From positions 3,534,001 to 3,598,000 of the forward strand of contig NZ_CP072852.1 of the NCBI RefSeq assembly GCF_017948265.1: DNA of 64,000 nt, in the 5' to 3' direction. Positions 29,675-38,687 of the stretch are shown here, piece after piece. This stretch comes from Rhodoferax sp. PAMC 29310 (GTDB lineage Bacteria; Pseudomonadota; Gammaproteobacteria; Burkholderiales; Burkholderiaceae_C). The position numbers were made by a program, and so were the translations under genes. Below the pieces are notes generated by a model. It ran no database searches. It saw nothing but the letters and a program-made list of their open reading frames with translations, and was not told the DNA's origin. Every line of letters begins with the position of its first letter. Positions within the stretch are counted from its first letter, which is position 1.

Positions 29675-30937
29675 TCAATTTTTATGAGGAGTGGTGGCCG
29701 ATATGCTGCTTTGCGTCTGGCTTTGCGAGGCGATCGGTGAGAAGTCTGGTGTCGCTGCCTCTATTGGCGCTGGACCCCCATCAGGATCACTATCAGCGGG
29801 CTCTCTTGAAGCGAGCACCAGCAGGTGAATGAAATGCAGCTTCGTCACCGCCTCGTGGGGCAAGGCAAAGGGGTAGAAGTCATGTTGACCCATGGCGCGT
29901 GACATGCCGTTGAGCATCATCGTCAGCAGGGTCCAGCGATTCAGAAAGGCCAGGAAACGCTCGGAGTCCGGGTGCTCGCACTGGTACAACCAGTCAGCGG
30001 TGAACGGGGTAAATTCAATCAGGCTGCTGTCAATCGTCAGGCCAAAGCTTTGTGCCGAGTCCACGGTATCAACCATGTGCATGTAGTGCGCCCAGCATTC
30101 TGCCCAGTCCTCCCAGGGGTGAATGCTGGCATAAGCACTGACAAAATGCTGCGGCCAGTCGGGGCGGGGCCCGTTTTCGTAGCTCTCTTTCAGGCTTGCG
30201 GCGTAGTCCTGGTTTTCGTCCCCAAACAAGGCACGAAACTTCTCCAGCCAAGGGGTGTCCCAGACCAGACGGTCCCAGTAGTAATGTCCAATTTCGTGCC
30301 GAAAATGCCCAACCAACGTGCGATAAGGCTCATTCATGGCCTGGCGCGCGGCCTCGCGGTGGGCATGGTCAGCCTCGGCAATATTCAGGGTGATCAAGCC
30401 GTCGTTGTGACCTGTCATGACGTGCGGGCCCTTGGACTCGGAGCGCAAAAAGTCAAACATTACACCGCGCTTGGTGTCCTCAGTTTCGCGCGAGGCCACG
30501 GGCAGGCCCATCACGAGCAGGGCCGATATCAGGCGCCGTTTGGCCAGCTCGACCCGGCCCCAGAGTTCACCGTTGTCAAGGTGCTTGGGGTCAGCGAGAT
30601 CAGGAATGGTGCGGTTCAGGCGACAAGCCCGGCACAGACCCTGATGCTTGGGTTCCAGGCTGGACGGCACCAGCCAGTTGCAGGCAGCCGGCGTGTGCAG
30701 GTTGGCGCAGCGTCGATAGGTTGGGCCGTCGTCGTCCCAGAGGGTCCACGTATCCGATTTTTCAACGGGCTTCAACGGCAAGAGCCGGGCCTTTTCAGGG
30801 TGGTAGCCCAGTGGCGTACAACATGCTAAGCAAGTGCTGTTTCTGAAAAAAATCGGCCCACCACACTGGCAGAGGTAAGTACGGACTGCCTGCCCTAAGG
30901 CTGCATTAGTGAGGGATGGTGTGGTGTTGGTGGACAA
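29675..30937 (-). CDS. zinc-ribbon putative zinc-dependent metallopeptidase
   Basis: This is a 420-residue protein. The N-terminal zinc ribbon has Cys pairs in YLCQCGGPIFF and CLACCTPLGYHP, and a second Cys cluster lies in GLCRACRLNRTIPDL. The middle carries the metallopeptidase motif HEIGHYYWDRLVW with a downstream Glu in WEDWAECWAHYMHM, the arrangement of the bacterial family annotated as 'putative zinc-binding metallopeptidase'. The start appears to be TTG at 30937 with GAGAG upstream, because no ATG occurs before the zinc ribbon. No signal peptide is visible, so it is likely cytoplasmic. The substrate is unknown. It is monocistronic. Confidence 0.87.
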   Translation of the reverse strand: MSTNTTPSLTNAALGQAVRTYLCQCGGPIFFRNSTCLACCTPLGYHPEKARLLPLKPVEKSDTWTLWDDDGPTYRRCANLHTPAACNWLVPSSLEPKHQGLCRACRLNRTIPDLADPKHLDNGELWGRVELAKRRLISALLVMGLPVASRETEDTKRGVMFDFLRSESKGPHVMTGHNDGLITLNIAEADHAHREAARQAMNEPYRTLVGHFRHEIGHYYWDRLVWDTPWLEKFRALFGDENQDYAASLKESYENGPRPDWPQHFVSAYASIHPWEDWAECWAHYMHMVDTVDSAQSFGLTIDSSLIEFTPFTADWLYQCEHPDSERFLAFLNRWTLLTMMLNGMSRAMGQHDFYPFALPHEAVTKLHFIHLLVLASREPADSDPDGGPAPIEAATPDFSPIASQSQTQSSISATTPHKN

Positions 30938-31102
30938 AGTGGTCTCTCAGGCGGCCTATGCTCAGGCCAGGGGACGGGCAGGGGCGGGCCTGCAAAGGCG
31001 CGAAGTGTGCCACAGCGATCGCCGGGGCGGACGAAGTTTTAGGCGATCAACTGCGGTTGTAGGCGAAAAGTGCCTGTGTCCACCGTAAATATTGCGGATC
31101 AA

Positions 31103-31114
31103 GCTATAAATAGC
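31103..31114. repeat. short dyad repeat GCTAT-AA-ATAGC
   Basis: A perfect 5-bp inverted repeat in the gap between the 3' end of the binding-protein gene (ends 31154) and the start of the metallopeptidase gene. It is of the same type as the dyads at 12382, 36980 and 62719. Confidence 0.45.
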
Positions 31115-31153
31115 GTAGCAAATGAGATGGGTCTGCTGCGTTTTTTTTCTGGC

Positions 31154-32056
31154 TTAAAACGGGACTTGATCGGTCGGGTATTTCCAGAAGTCTTTGAGCA
31201 AGTAACTCACGGGCATCTTTAACGTGGTGTTCTTTGGCGGAATGGGCTTCAAAAACCACTTGTCGTAGATCGGATAGATTTCTTTGCTCTGAATCAGCCG
31301 TCGCATCTCGTCATCCACCAGCTTCTTGAAGGCCGGGTCGTTCTTGGGCAGCATGATGGCCAAGGGCTCGGTGGTCAGGAATTTGCCGACGACTTTCAAA
31401 GCGTCCGGGTTGACGCGACCGGCGGCCAAACCGTAGAGCAGCACGTCGTCCATCACAAAGGCATCCGCCTCGCCTTGTTCGACCATCTCAACCGCTTTGA
31501 GGTGGTCGGGCGCTTCCAGTATCGTCACGCGCAGCAGGCGTTCCCGGTTCGCCTGTTCCGCCGCCTTCAACGGCGTGGACCCTTTGGTTGACACCAGCTT
31601 CTTGCCCTCCAGATCTTCAAGGCGGTCAAACGCGGAGCTGGATCGCACCAGCAGGCGCGCACCGGTGATGAAATGCGGAATGGTGAATGCCACCTTCTCG
31701 CGCCGCTCGGCATTGTTGGTGGAGGAGCCGCATTCAAGGTCGGCTTTGCCATCGGCGATGGTGGCAATCCGGTTGGCCGAAGTCACCATCACAAACTCTA
31801 TCGTCATGTTCTTGGCACTGGTCTTCTGCCGCACAGCCTCTGCCAGCTTGAGGCAAAGGTCCATGGCGTAGCCCACCGGTTTTTTGTTTTCGTCAAGAAA
31901 CGAAAAGGGTACGGAGGACTCACGGTGCGCAATCACGAGCTTGCCACCCGCCGCAACTCGCTCCAGCACGGTTTCGGCGTTGGCCGATACGACTGTCAGA
32001 CTACCAACGACGACGCCCGTGAAGGCCAGGAGATGCTTCCAGTTTATTTTTTTCAT
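31154..32056 (-). CDS. amino-acid-type ABC transporter substrate-binding protein
   Basis: This is a 300-residue periplasmic binding protein of SBP family 3. The start at 32056 gives a signal peptide, MKKINWKHLLAFTGVVVGSL...SANA; the longer open frame upstream has no export signal at its N-terminus. The glutamate/aspartate-type features are KLVIAHRESSVPFSFLDENK, VGYAMDLCLKLAEAV, DLECGSSTNNAERREKVAF and DAFVMDDVLLYGLA. It resembles GltI. No permease or ATPase genes are adjacent, so it is either an orphan or a sensor component. It is divergent from a GGDEF-EAL protein starting about 210 bases away, which hints at a link to c-di-GMP. Confidence 0.88.
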   Translation of the reverse strand: MKKINWKHLLAFTGVVVGSLTVVSANAETVLERVAAGGKLVIAHRESSVPFSFLDENKKPVGYAMDLCLKLAEAVRQKTSAKNMTIEFVMVTSANRIATIADGKADLECGSSTNNAERREKVAFTIPHFITGARLLVRSSSAFDRLEDLEGKKLVSTKGSTPLKAAEQANRERLLRVTILEAPDHLKAVEMVEQGEADAFVMDDVLLYGLAAGRVNPDALKVVGKFLTTEPLAIMLPKNDPAFKKLVDDEMRRLIQSKEIYPIYDKWFLKPIPPKNTTLKMPVSYLLKDFWKYPTDQVPF

Positions 32057-32264
32057 GAGGGGCTCACTTCTTGATGGGAATGCGCACTGTACCGACTGCT
32101 GTCCGGCATGGCTAATGCCGACTGTCATCTTAAAGTATGCGTATAAAATATGGCAACGGGACAATCCCGCTCTGAAACCATGGCCAGTTTCGCCACTCGC
32201 CCCGTTCAATGACTGGGTTTTCCCGGATCGTGACGCACAGGGCACTGTGCCAGAATGCGCCATC

Positions 32265-33749
32265 ATGTCCCCAAACGACCTTTGGCTTTCGCTTGTCACC
32301 GCTGTCAGTGTGTTGGTTGCGCTTGCGGTATCGATGGCTTACTGGGGCTTGATACAGCGCGCCAGCCGCACGGCGGTCCAGCTGGATCAGGTGTCATCAG
32401 AATTGGTCAACCTTCAGACTAACGATCCGGTGACCGGGATGCGAACACCCAGGGGCTTTGAGCGAGATCTGGACGAAGCATGTTGGCGAAGCGACTCGTC
32501 CGGCCAACCGGCGTGCCTTCTTTACCTCGACATTGATTACTTTCGCGCCACGAATGAGGCTTATGGACGGACTGTCGGCGATCTCGTCCTGCAGGAGGTG
32601 GCGCAGCGCATCCAATCCACGCTATTGCCCGGTGCTGCGGTGGCGCGGTGGGTTGGGAATGAGTTTGCCCTGGTGGCTGATGTGTCGCTGACAGACGCCA
32701 AAGCGCTGGCGATGAAACTGCGCGCGGCCTTGGCCGTGCCGATTGCCAGGGCGGGCGGCGAGGTGCGATTGACCTGCTCGGTGGGTGTGGCAGCCTACCC
32801 CCACCATGGCTCCCGGCGTAATATTGTGGAAAAAGCGGCGCTGGCCATGCGCACCGTCAAGCTTCAGGGCGGCAATGGTTTTGCCGAATACGATCAACCC
32901 GCTGCGCAAGGGCGACGCGACTCGGCCCGATTGCTTCATGACTTGCGTTGTGCGGTGGAGCGCCAACAGCTTGAGTTGTTCTACCAGCCCAAGGTGGACG
33001 CGCGCACGCTTCAAATCACGGCGGTTGAGGCCTTGGTACGCTGGCACCACCCGCAACTGGGCACGCTCAGTCCTGACCGGTTCATTGGCCTGGCCGAGCG
33101 CTATGGCGTGATTCAAAGCCTGGGGCGTTGGGTGATTGAAGAGGCTTGCCGGCAAGCTCAAATTTGGCGGGGGCAGGGCCTGCGCATGCGAATCGCCGTC
33201 AATATCTCCGCCCATCAAATGCGGCAGGACGATTTTTTCCAGCACCTGATGGACGTTTTGAAACGCACGCAAACACCACCCTCTCGGTTCACCTGTGAAA
33301 TCACGGAATCTATCGCCATGGAGGACACGGTGGCGACGATGCAAGTATTTGATCGCCTTGGCAAGCTGGGCATCCATGTCTCGATTGATGATTTTGGCAC
33401 CGGCCACTCCAGTCTGGCCTCTTTGAAGCGGCTTCCGGCGAGCGAGTTGAAAATTGACCGCGCTTTCATCACAGATCTCGGCGTCAGCGAACATGCGCAG
33501 TTCATTGCACAAACCATCGTGGACATGGCCCATGAGCTCAAGCTCAAGGTGGTGGCAGAAGGCGTTGAAACTCGAAAACAACGCGACATTCTGGTCGAGA
33601 TGGGGTGCGACGAGCTGCAAGGCTACCTGTTTGCCAAGCCCATGCGCGCCAATGAACTGGGCTTGTGGGCCGGTCGGGACCCCAGCGATGCTGAGCACTT
33701 GTTTCGGCCCTCACTGTTCTCCGAAACGCTGATTAACCCACTGGAGTGA
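32265..33749 (+). CDS. membrane-anchored GGDEF(degenerate)-EAL c-di-GMP phosphodiesterase
   Basis: This is a 494-residue protein from ATG 32265. It has one N-terminal membrane helix (LWLSLVTAVSVLVALAVSMAYWG region) and no separate sensor domain. The GGDEF module has the fold landmarks (DPVTGMRTPRGFERDL, LYLDIDYFRATNEAYG), but the signature is VGNEF, so synthesis of c-di-GMP is unlikely. The EAL module is complete: AVEALVRWHHP, EITESIAMEDT, DDFGTGHSSL, ELKIDRAFI, KVVAEGVET and LQGYLFAKPM. It is expected to degrade c-di-GMP at the membrane. It is divergent from a periplasmic binding protein gene. Confidence 0.92.
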   Translation: MSPNDLWLSLVTAVSVLVALAVSMAYWGLIQRASRTAVQLDQVSSELVNLQTNDPVTGMRTPRGFERDLDEACWRSDSSGQPACLLYLDIDYFRATNEAYGRTVGDLVLQEVAQRIQSTLLPGAAVARWVGNEFALVADVSLTDAKALAMKLRAALAVPIARAGGEVRLTCSVGVAAYPHHGSRRNIVEKAALAMRTVKLQGGNGFAEYDQPAAQGRRDSARLLHDLRCAVERQQLELFYQPKVDARTLQITAVEALVRWHHPQLGTLSPDRFIGLAERYGVIQSLGRWVIEEACRQAQIWRGQGLRMRIAVNISAHQMRQDDFFQHLMDVLKRTQTPPSRFTCEITESIAMEDTVATMQVFDRLGKLGIHVSIDDFGTGHSSLASLKRLPASELKIDRAFITDLGVSEHAQFIAQTIVDMAHELKLKVVAEGVETRKQRDILVEMGCDELQGYLFAKPMRANELGLWAGRDPSDAEHLFRPSLFSETLINPLE

Positions 33750-33804
33750 TCGCCCGGCGGCGGCCATGGGTGCGTTCGCCGGCGACAAGCCTCCTGAACA
33801 AGCG

Positions 33805-36024
33805 TCAGGCCAGGGCTTCCATGGTGATAGCCATGCCGCCCAGCACGGCATTGCCAGAGAGCGGGTCACGCCACTGGTCATCCAGCAGCGCGTTTAGGTT
33901 GGCTCCGGGGCGCTCTGCTGCCAGCGTCAATCGGGCGCCGGGCAGGTTGTGGCCCCACCCGTGCGGCAGGCTCACCACGCCGGGCATCATTTCCTCACTG
34001 ATCTGCACCGGCGCTTCAATGTGGCGCGGGCCGCTGGCAATCCGGGCCAGTGCGCCATCCTTTAAGCCCAGCCGTTGCGCGTCCAAGGGGTGAACCAGGG
34101 CGGTGCAACGGAACGGGCCTTTGGCCAATATGGGCAGGTTGTGCATCCAGCTGTTGTTGGTGCGTACGTCGCGCCGGCCGATGATGACCAAATCAGGTGC
34201 GGGGCGCGCCAAATCGGCAGCGGCTCGAAGCATGTCGGCCACCAAAGAAGCAGGCGCCAGCTCCACCTTGCCGCTGGGCGTGCGCAGCATTTCGGGCAGG
34301 CGGGGCTTCAGTTCACCCAAATCAATGCCGCCGCTGGCGTTGGACGCCATCACTTTGGCCAACGTCAGCCCGTCGGGGCGCTGGCCAAAGCCGTCACCAT
34401 AAGGCCCGCTTCGCAGCGCGACGTCCAGCGAGCGTTGGGGGCCTTTCAAACCTTGGGTGGCAAGTACCACGGCGTCGGCATGCTTGCCAAACAGGCGCTC
34501 TGCGTCCTCAGAAAACTGGGCATCGTCCAGGGCATTGGCGTCTTGCTGCGCGCCTTGGCCTTTGACAATCGCCGCCAACTTCAAAATGGTTTGCCACTCT
34601 TCAGGCTGATTGGCGGGTGGCGTGAGCACCGCCGGGCTGTAGCGCGCGTGGTTGCGCCATGACAGCTGGGGAAACGCCACGTCGTAATGAAACTCTTCCA
34701 GCGGCGACTGTCCCGGCAGGATCACATCCGCGTGTCGCGTGGTCTCATTCAGGTAAATGTCCATGCTGACCATGAAGTCCAGCGTGTCCAGCGCTGCCGC
34801 CAGGCGCGGTCCGTTGGGAGAAGACAGCACCGGGTTGGTCGCCACCGTGAACAGGGCGCGCACCTGGCCGTCACCGGGTGTCTCGATTTCTTCGGCCAGA
34901 CAGGTGATGGGCAACTCGCCGTACACCTCGGGGGCGCCGCTGACGCGGGCCTGATGACGGCCGGTCGTGACACCTTTGCCAATGCCGGGCTTGCCGGCGG
35001 TGTTGGAGGCGAATGCGGCAGATTTTGCAAACAGCACGCCGCCGGGCAGGTCCAGATGACCGGTCAGGGTATTGAGCACGTCCACCAGCCAACTGGCCAG
35101 GGTGCCGTACTCCTGCGTGCAAGTGCCAATGCGGGCGTACACCGCTGCACGCGGTGTGCTGGCGAGTTGACGCGCCAGCGCGCGAATGGTGTCCGCGGCC
35201 ATGCCACAGCGCGCGGCCGCCAGCTCGGGCGTGAACGGCGCCACCGTTTGGCGCACCTCGTCCACACCAACGACCCATTCGCTGACCGTGCCCAGCGTGA
35301 CCCGGTCTTCCTCAAACAAGGTGTGCACCATGGCCGCCAGCAAAAACACGTCTGCGCCGGGACGAATGAAGTGGTGGGTGTCGGCCCGCGCGGCGGTTTC
35401 TGTGCGACGCGGGTCAATCACGATCAATTGGCCGCCGCGCGCTTGCAAGGCTTTGGCTTTGCTCTTGAAGTCGGGCACGGTCCACATGCTGCCATTGCTG
35501 GCCATGGGGTTGGCACCAATCACCAGCAGCAAGTCTGTGCGGGCAATATCCGGCAACGCCACCGAGAGCCAGTGGCCAAACATCAGGCCGCTGGCCAACT
35601 GCTTGGGCATTTGGTCCAGCGTGGAGGCCGAAAACACGTTGCGGGTGCCCAAGGCCCGCGCGAGCCTGCCGAAATAGGTCAACAAACCTATCTTGTGGGC
35701 GGACGGGTTACCCACCACCACGGCGCTGGCATCGCGTCCGTGTGCGGCCAAGAGCGGCGGCAGGCGGCGCTCAATCTCCGCAAACGCCTCATCCCAGGTG
35801 GCGGGCTCGTGCACGCCGTTGCGCTTGATCAACGGGGTGCGCAATCGGTCGGGGTCTTCGTGGAGGTCTTTCAGGGCCACCCCTTTGGGGCAGATATAGC
35901 CCGCACTGAACACATCCTGGGCATGGCCCCGGATGCTGATGACTTTGCCCTCATCCACTTTGATTTCCAGCCCGCAACAGGCTTCACACAGGGGACAAAT
36001 GCGATGGTGGGTGGTTTCGGTCAC
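33805..36024 (-). CDS. molybdopterin oxidoreductase (formate-dehydrogenase-like) with N-terminal 4Fe-4S site
   Basis: This is a 739-residue DMSO-reductase-family enzyme. An N-terminal iron-sulfur motif C-x2-C-x3-C-x26-C begins CPLCEACCGLEIKVDEGKVI and ends GYICPKGVAL. Molybdopterin-binding regions include VGNPSAHKIGLLTYF, LLVIGANPMASNGSMW and IVIDPRRTETAARAD. The C-terminal cofactor domain has RRDVRTNNSWMHNLPI. I start it at GTG 36024, which has AGAGG 5 bases upstream. An in-frame ATG lies 10 codons further up with no ribosome site. No Tat signal is visible, so it is likely cytoplasmic. No partner subunit gene lies beside it, and its substrate is unknown. Confidence 0.9.
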   Translation of the reverse strand: MTETTHHRICPLCEACCGLEIKVDEGKVISIRGHAQDVFSAGYICPKGVALKDLHEDPDRLRTPLIKRNGVHEPATWDEAFAEIERRLPPLLAAHGRDASAVVVGNPSAHKIGLLTYFGRLARALGTRNVFSASTLDQMPKQLASGLMFGHWLSVALPDIARTDLLLVIGANPMASNGSMWTVPDFKSKAKALQARGGQLIVIDPRRTETAARADTHHFIRPGADVFLLAAMVHTLFEEDRVTLGTVSEWVVGVDEVRQTVAPFTPELAAARCGMAADTIRALARQLASTPRAAVYARIGTCTQEYGTLASWLVDVLNTLTGHLDLPGGVLFAKSAAFASNTAGKPGIGKGVTTGRHQARVSGAPEVYGELPITCLAEEIETPGDGQVRALFTVATNPVLSSPNGPRLAAALDTLDFMVSMDIYLNETTRHADVILPGQSPLEEFHYDVAFPQLSWRNHARYSPAVLTPPANQPEEWQTILKLAAIVKGQGAQQDANALDDAQFSEDAERLFGKHADAVVLATQGLKGPQRSLDVALRSGPYGDGFGQRPDGLTLAKVMASNASGGIDLGELKPRLPEMLRTPSGKVELAPASLVADMLRAAADLARPAPDLVIIGRRDVRTNNSWMHNLPILAKGPFRCTALVHPLDAQRLGLKDGALARIASGPRHIEAPVQISEEMMPGVVSLPHGWGHNLPGARLTLAAERPGANLNALLDDQWRDPLSGNAVLGGMAITMEALA

Positions 36025-36232
36025 GGGAGCCTCTTGGGATGAACTTGAAATCATTCGACATTGGCGCATGTCAGGTCGCCCTTGTCGAGAACTCAGGTGA
36101 CAGTTTGGGCAAGACGGAGATAGAAAATTCAAATAACGGCTATTAATGGAATCAACCCAATGCCGTGCTGCGGTGCAATATGATTGATGTGTTCTTTCAA
36201 TCAAACGTCATCAATCAATAGGAATAAAACAA

Positions 36233-36796
36233 ATGTCCCTCATCAACACCGCAGTCATCGAATTCAAGAACGACGCCTTTCACAACGGCAAGTTCATCAC
36301 CGTGTCCAACGAAAGCCTCAAAGGCAAGTGGAACGTGTTCATTTTCATGCCCGCCGCGTTCACCTTCAACTGCCCCACAGAAGTGGAAGACGCCGCTGAC
36401 AACTACGCCGAATTCCAGAAAGCCGGTGCTGAGGTCTACATCGTGACGACCGACACCCACTTCTCCCACAAAGTGTGGCACGAGACCTCGCCAGCGGTTG
36501 GCAAGGCCAAGTTCCCCTTGATCGGTGACCCAACACACCGCTTGACCCGCGGTTTTGACGTTCACATCGAAGAAGAAGGTCTGGCACTGCGCGGCACTTT
36601 CATCATCAACCCCGAAGGCAAGATCGTGACCATGGAAGTCCATGACAACGCCATCGCCCGTGACGTCAAGGAAACCCTGCGCAAGCTCAAGGCTGCCCAG
36701 TACGTGGCCGCTCACCCCGGTGAAGTCTGCCCTGCCAAGTGGAACGATGGCGCCAAGACCCTCACGCCTTCGCTGGACTTGGTCGGCAAGATCTAA
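36233..36796 (+). CDS. ahpC: alkyl hydroperoxide reductase subunit C (typical 2-Cys peroxiredoxin)
   Basis: This is a 187-residue peroxiredoxin that reduces hydrogen peroxide and organic peroxides. The peroxidatic Cys47 is in FTFNCPTEVED and the resolving Cys166 in HPGEVCPAKW. The ribosome site is AGGA, 11 bases before ATG. Codon use is strongly biased to abundant codons, as expected for a highly expressed gene. The reductase partner ahpF follows 216 bases downstream on the same strand, with at least one intrinsic terminator between them, so ahpC is probably expressed in excess over ahpF. I found no clean OxyR site upstream. Confidence 0.97.
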   Translation: MSLINTAVIEFKNDAFHNGKFITVSNESLKGKWNVFIFMPAAFTFNCPTEVEDAADNYAEFQKAGAEVYIVTTDTHFSHKVWHETSPAVGKAKFPLIGDPTHRLTRGFDVHIEEEGLALRGTFIINPEGKIVTMEVHDNAIARDVKETLRKLKAAQYVAAHPGEVCPAKWNDGAKTLTPSLDLVGKI

Positions 36797-36835
36797 AGGG
36801 CTGGCCTCCAAGGCCGCCCACTGCGTGTAGCGACT

Positions 36836-36856
36836 GGCCCCTTAGGGGGCTGTGTT
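36836..36856 (+). terminator. hairpin after ahpC
   Basis: GCCCC-TTA-GGGGC stem-loop followed by TGTGTTTT, 40 bases after the ahpC stop. It lies in a GC-rich block resembling the repeat in bkdA2. It is a weak terminator candidate; the stronger one is at 36890. Confidence 0.4.
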
Positions 36857-36889
36857 TTCCTTGCGGGAAACAGGTCGTAACGCAGGTCG

Positions 36890-36935
36890 CCGGACAGTGT
36901 CCTTGTGCAGGTGCGCAGGGATGTCCGGTTTTTTT
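36890..36935 (+). terminator. intrinsic terminator between ahpC and ahpF
   Basis: A CCGGACA / TGTCCGG stem is followed directly by seven T. The 25-base loop contains a further palindrome overlapping the left arm (GGACAGTGTCC). It would stop most ahpC transcripts before ahpF. Confidence 0.75.
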
Positions 36936-36979
36936 ATACCCAAAATATGGCTGTGGCGCCCGTAAAGCCTGCGCAACCA

Positions 36980-36996
36980 GCTATCAAGTTGATAGT
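36980..36996. repeat. short dyad repeat GCTATCA-AGT-TGATAGT in the ahpF leader
   Basis: A 6-7-bp stem with a 3-base loop ending 6 bases before the AGAGGA ribosome site of ahpF. It is of the same type as the other GCTAT dyads. In this position it could fold in the mRNA next to the ribosome site. Confidence 0.5.
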
Positions 36997-37012
36997 AATA
37001 AGAGGAATCACC

Positions 37013-38629
37013 ATGCTCGACGACACACTCAAATCCCAACTCGCCGCCTACCTGGAACGCGTGGCGCTACCGATCGAGATCGTGGCGTCCCTCGGTGCGG
37101 ACAGCAACTCGGTTGAAATGCGCGATCTGTTGCAAACCATTCAAAGCCTGCGCAGCGACAAAATCTCCGTGGCCTACGACGGTCAAGACGCTCGCAAGCC
37201 CTCATTCAGCCTCAAACGTGCTGGCACGGACACCAGCCTGCGCTTTGCCGGCCTGCCTCTGGGCCATGAATTCACCTCGCTGGTGCTGGCCCTGTTGTGG
37301 AGTGGCGGTCACCCGCCCAAGGTGGAGCCGGACGTGATTGAGGCCATCAAGGGCCTGGATGGCGACTTCAATTTTGAGGTCTACATGTCCCTGAGTTGCC
37401 ACAATTGCCCGGACGTGGTTCAGGCCCTGAGCCTGATGGCGATCTTTAACCCCAAGGTGAAGACCACCGTGATCGAGGGCGGCGCGTTTCAGGACGAAGT
37501 CACCTCCCGTGAAATCATGGCGGTCCCCAGCATCTACCTGAATGGCGCGCTGTTTGGAAATGGCCGCATGCTGGTGGAGGAAATTGTGGCCAAGCTCGAC
37601 ACCGGGGCTGCCCACCGCGATGCCGAAAAACTGACCGCCAAGGCGCCGTATGAAGTTTTGATCGTCGGTGGTGGGCCCGCTGGTGCCGCCGCCGCCGTCT
37701 ACGCGGCACGCAAAGGCATTCGCACCGGGGTGGCCGCCGAGCGCTTTGGTGGCCAGACCAATGACACCATGGCGATTGAGAACTACATCTCCGTGCTGGA
37801 GACCGATGGTCCCAAGTTTGCCACCGCGCTGGAGGCCCAAGTCAGGCACTATGACGTTGAAATCATGAACCTGCAGCGCGCAGACAAGCTCATTCCCGCG
37901 TCAGAACCCGGTGGTCTCATCGAGATTCAATTGGCCAACGGCGGCATGCTCAAAAGCCGCAGCGTGATCTTGTCAACCGGTGCGCGCTGGCGCAATGTGG
38001 GTGTGCCCGGCGAAGACCAGTACCGCAACAAAGGCGTGGCCTATTGCCCGCATTGCGACGGCCCCTTGTTCAAGGGGAAAGATGTCTCGGTGATTGGTGG
38101 GGGCAACTCGGGCGTCGAGGCGGCCATTGACCTTGCAGGACTCGTCAAGCACGTGACCCTGGTGGAGTTTGCCGGTCAACTCAAGGCTGACGCCGTTTTG
38201 GTTCGCAAGCTCAAAAGCCTGCCCAATGTCACCATTCACACCAACGCGCAAACCACGGAGATCACCGGCGACGGCCACAAAGTGAATGGCTTGAGCTACA
38301 AGGACCGCGCCACCAGCGAGGTCCACCATGTGGCACTGGAAGGCGTGTTCGTCCAGATTGGCCTGGTACCCAACACCGAGTGGCTCAAAGGCACGCTGGA
38401 ACTCAGCAAGCATGGTGAGATCGTGGTGGACGCCCGTGGCCAAACCTCTTTGCCCGGTGTGTTTGCCGCGGGCGACGTGACCACCGTGCCGTTCAAGCAA
38501 ATCGTGATTGCCGCCGGCGACGGTGCCAAGGCCGCGCTGAGCGCGTTTGACTACCTGATTCGCTCCACGCCGGTGCTTGTGCCGCCCCTGGCAACCGAGG
38601 CAGTGCAGGAGGTGGCAGTCGCCGCATAA
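37013..38629 (+). CDS. ahpF: alkyl hydroperoxide reductase subunit F
   Basis: This is the 538-residue flavoprotein disulfide reductase that passes electrons from NADH to AhpC. I start it at ATG 37013 behind AGAGGA; an upstream in-frame start at 36905 is inside the terminator. The N-terminal tandem thioredoxin-like domain has the redox pair in [12 protein letters not shown]. The flavin domain has [20 protein letters not shown], the second redox pair in [14 protein letters not shown], the NADH-binding [15 protein letters not shown] and the C-terminal FAD motif [15 protein letters not shown]. All expected residues are present. Confidence 0.96.
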   Translation: MLDDTLKSQLAAYLERVALPIEIVASLGADSNSVEMRDLLQTIQSLRSDKISVAYDGQDARKPSFSLKRAGTDTSLRFAGLPLGHEFTSLVLALLWSGGHPPKVEPDVIEAIKGLDGDFNFEVYMSLSCHNCPDVVQALSLMAIFNPKVKTTVIEGGAFQDEVTSREIMAVPSIYLNGALFGNGRMLVEEIVAKLDTGAAHRDAEKLTAKAPYEVLIVGGGPAGAAAAVYAARKGIRTGVAAERFGGQTNDTMAIENYISVLETDGPKFATALEAQVRHYDVEIMNLQRADKLIPASEPGGLIEIQLANGGMLKSRSVILSTGARWRNVGVPGEDQYRNKGVAYCPHCDGPLFKGKDVSVIGGGNSGVEAAIDLAGLVKHVTLVEFAGQLKADAVLVRKLKSLPNVTIHTNAQTTEITGDGHKVNGLSYKDRATSEVHHVALEGVFVQIGLVPNTEWLKGTLELSKHGEIVVDARGQTSLPGVFAAGDVTTVPFKQIVIAAGDGAKAALSAFDYLIRSTPVLVPPLATEAVQEVAVAA

Positions 38630-38650
38630 CGGGCAGGCGCTCACCTGGCA

Positions 38651-38685
38651 ACGGCCCCGTTCGCGTTCGCGACGGGGCCGTTTTT
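38651..38685 (+). terminator. intrinsic terminator after ahpF
   Basis: A 10-bp perfect stem (ACGGCCCCGT / ACGGGGCCGT) with an 11-base loop runs into TTTTTCTTT. It lies between the convergent ahpF and acnA genes. Confidence 0.9.
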
Positions 38686-38687
38686 CT

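Noticed and set aside
30938..31153. T-rich run at 31139-31148 as terminator
   Set aside because: No stem of useful strength lies next to it on either strand.
36100..36232. OxyR site upstream of ahpC
   Set aside because: An ATAG and a CTAT occur, but they are 16 bases apart and do not fit the ATAG-N7-CTAT-N7-ATAG-N7-CTAT spacing.
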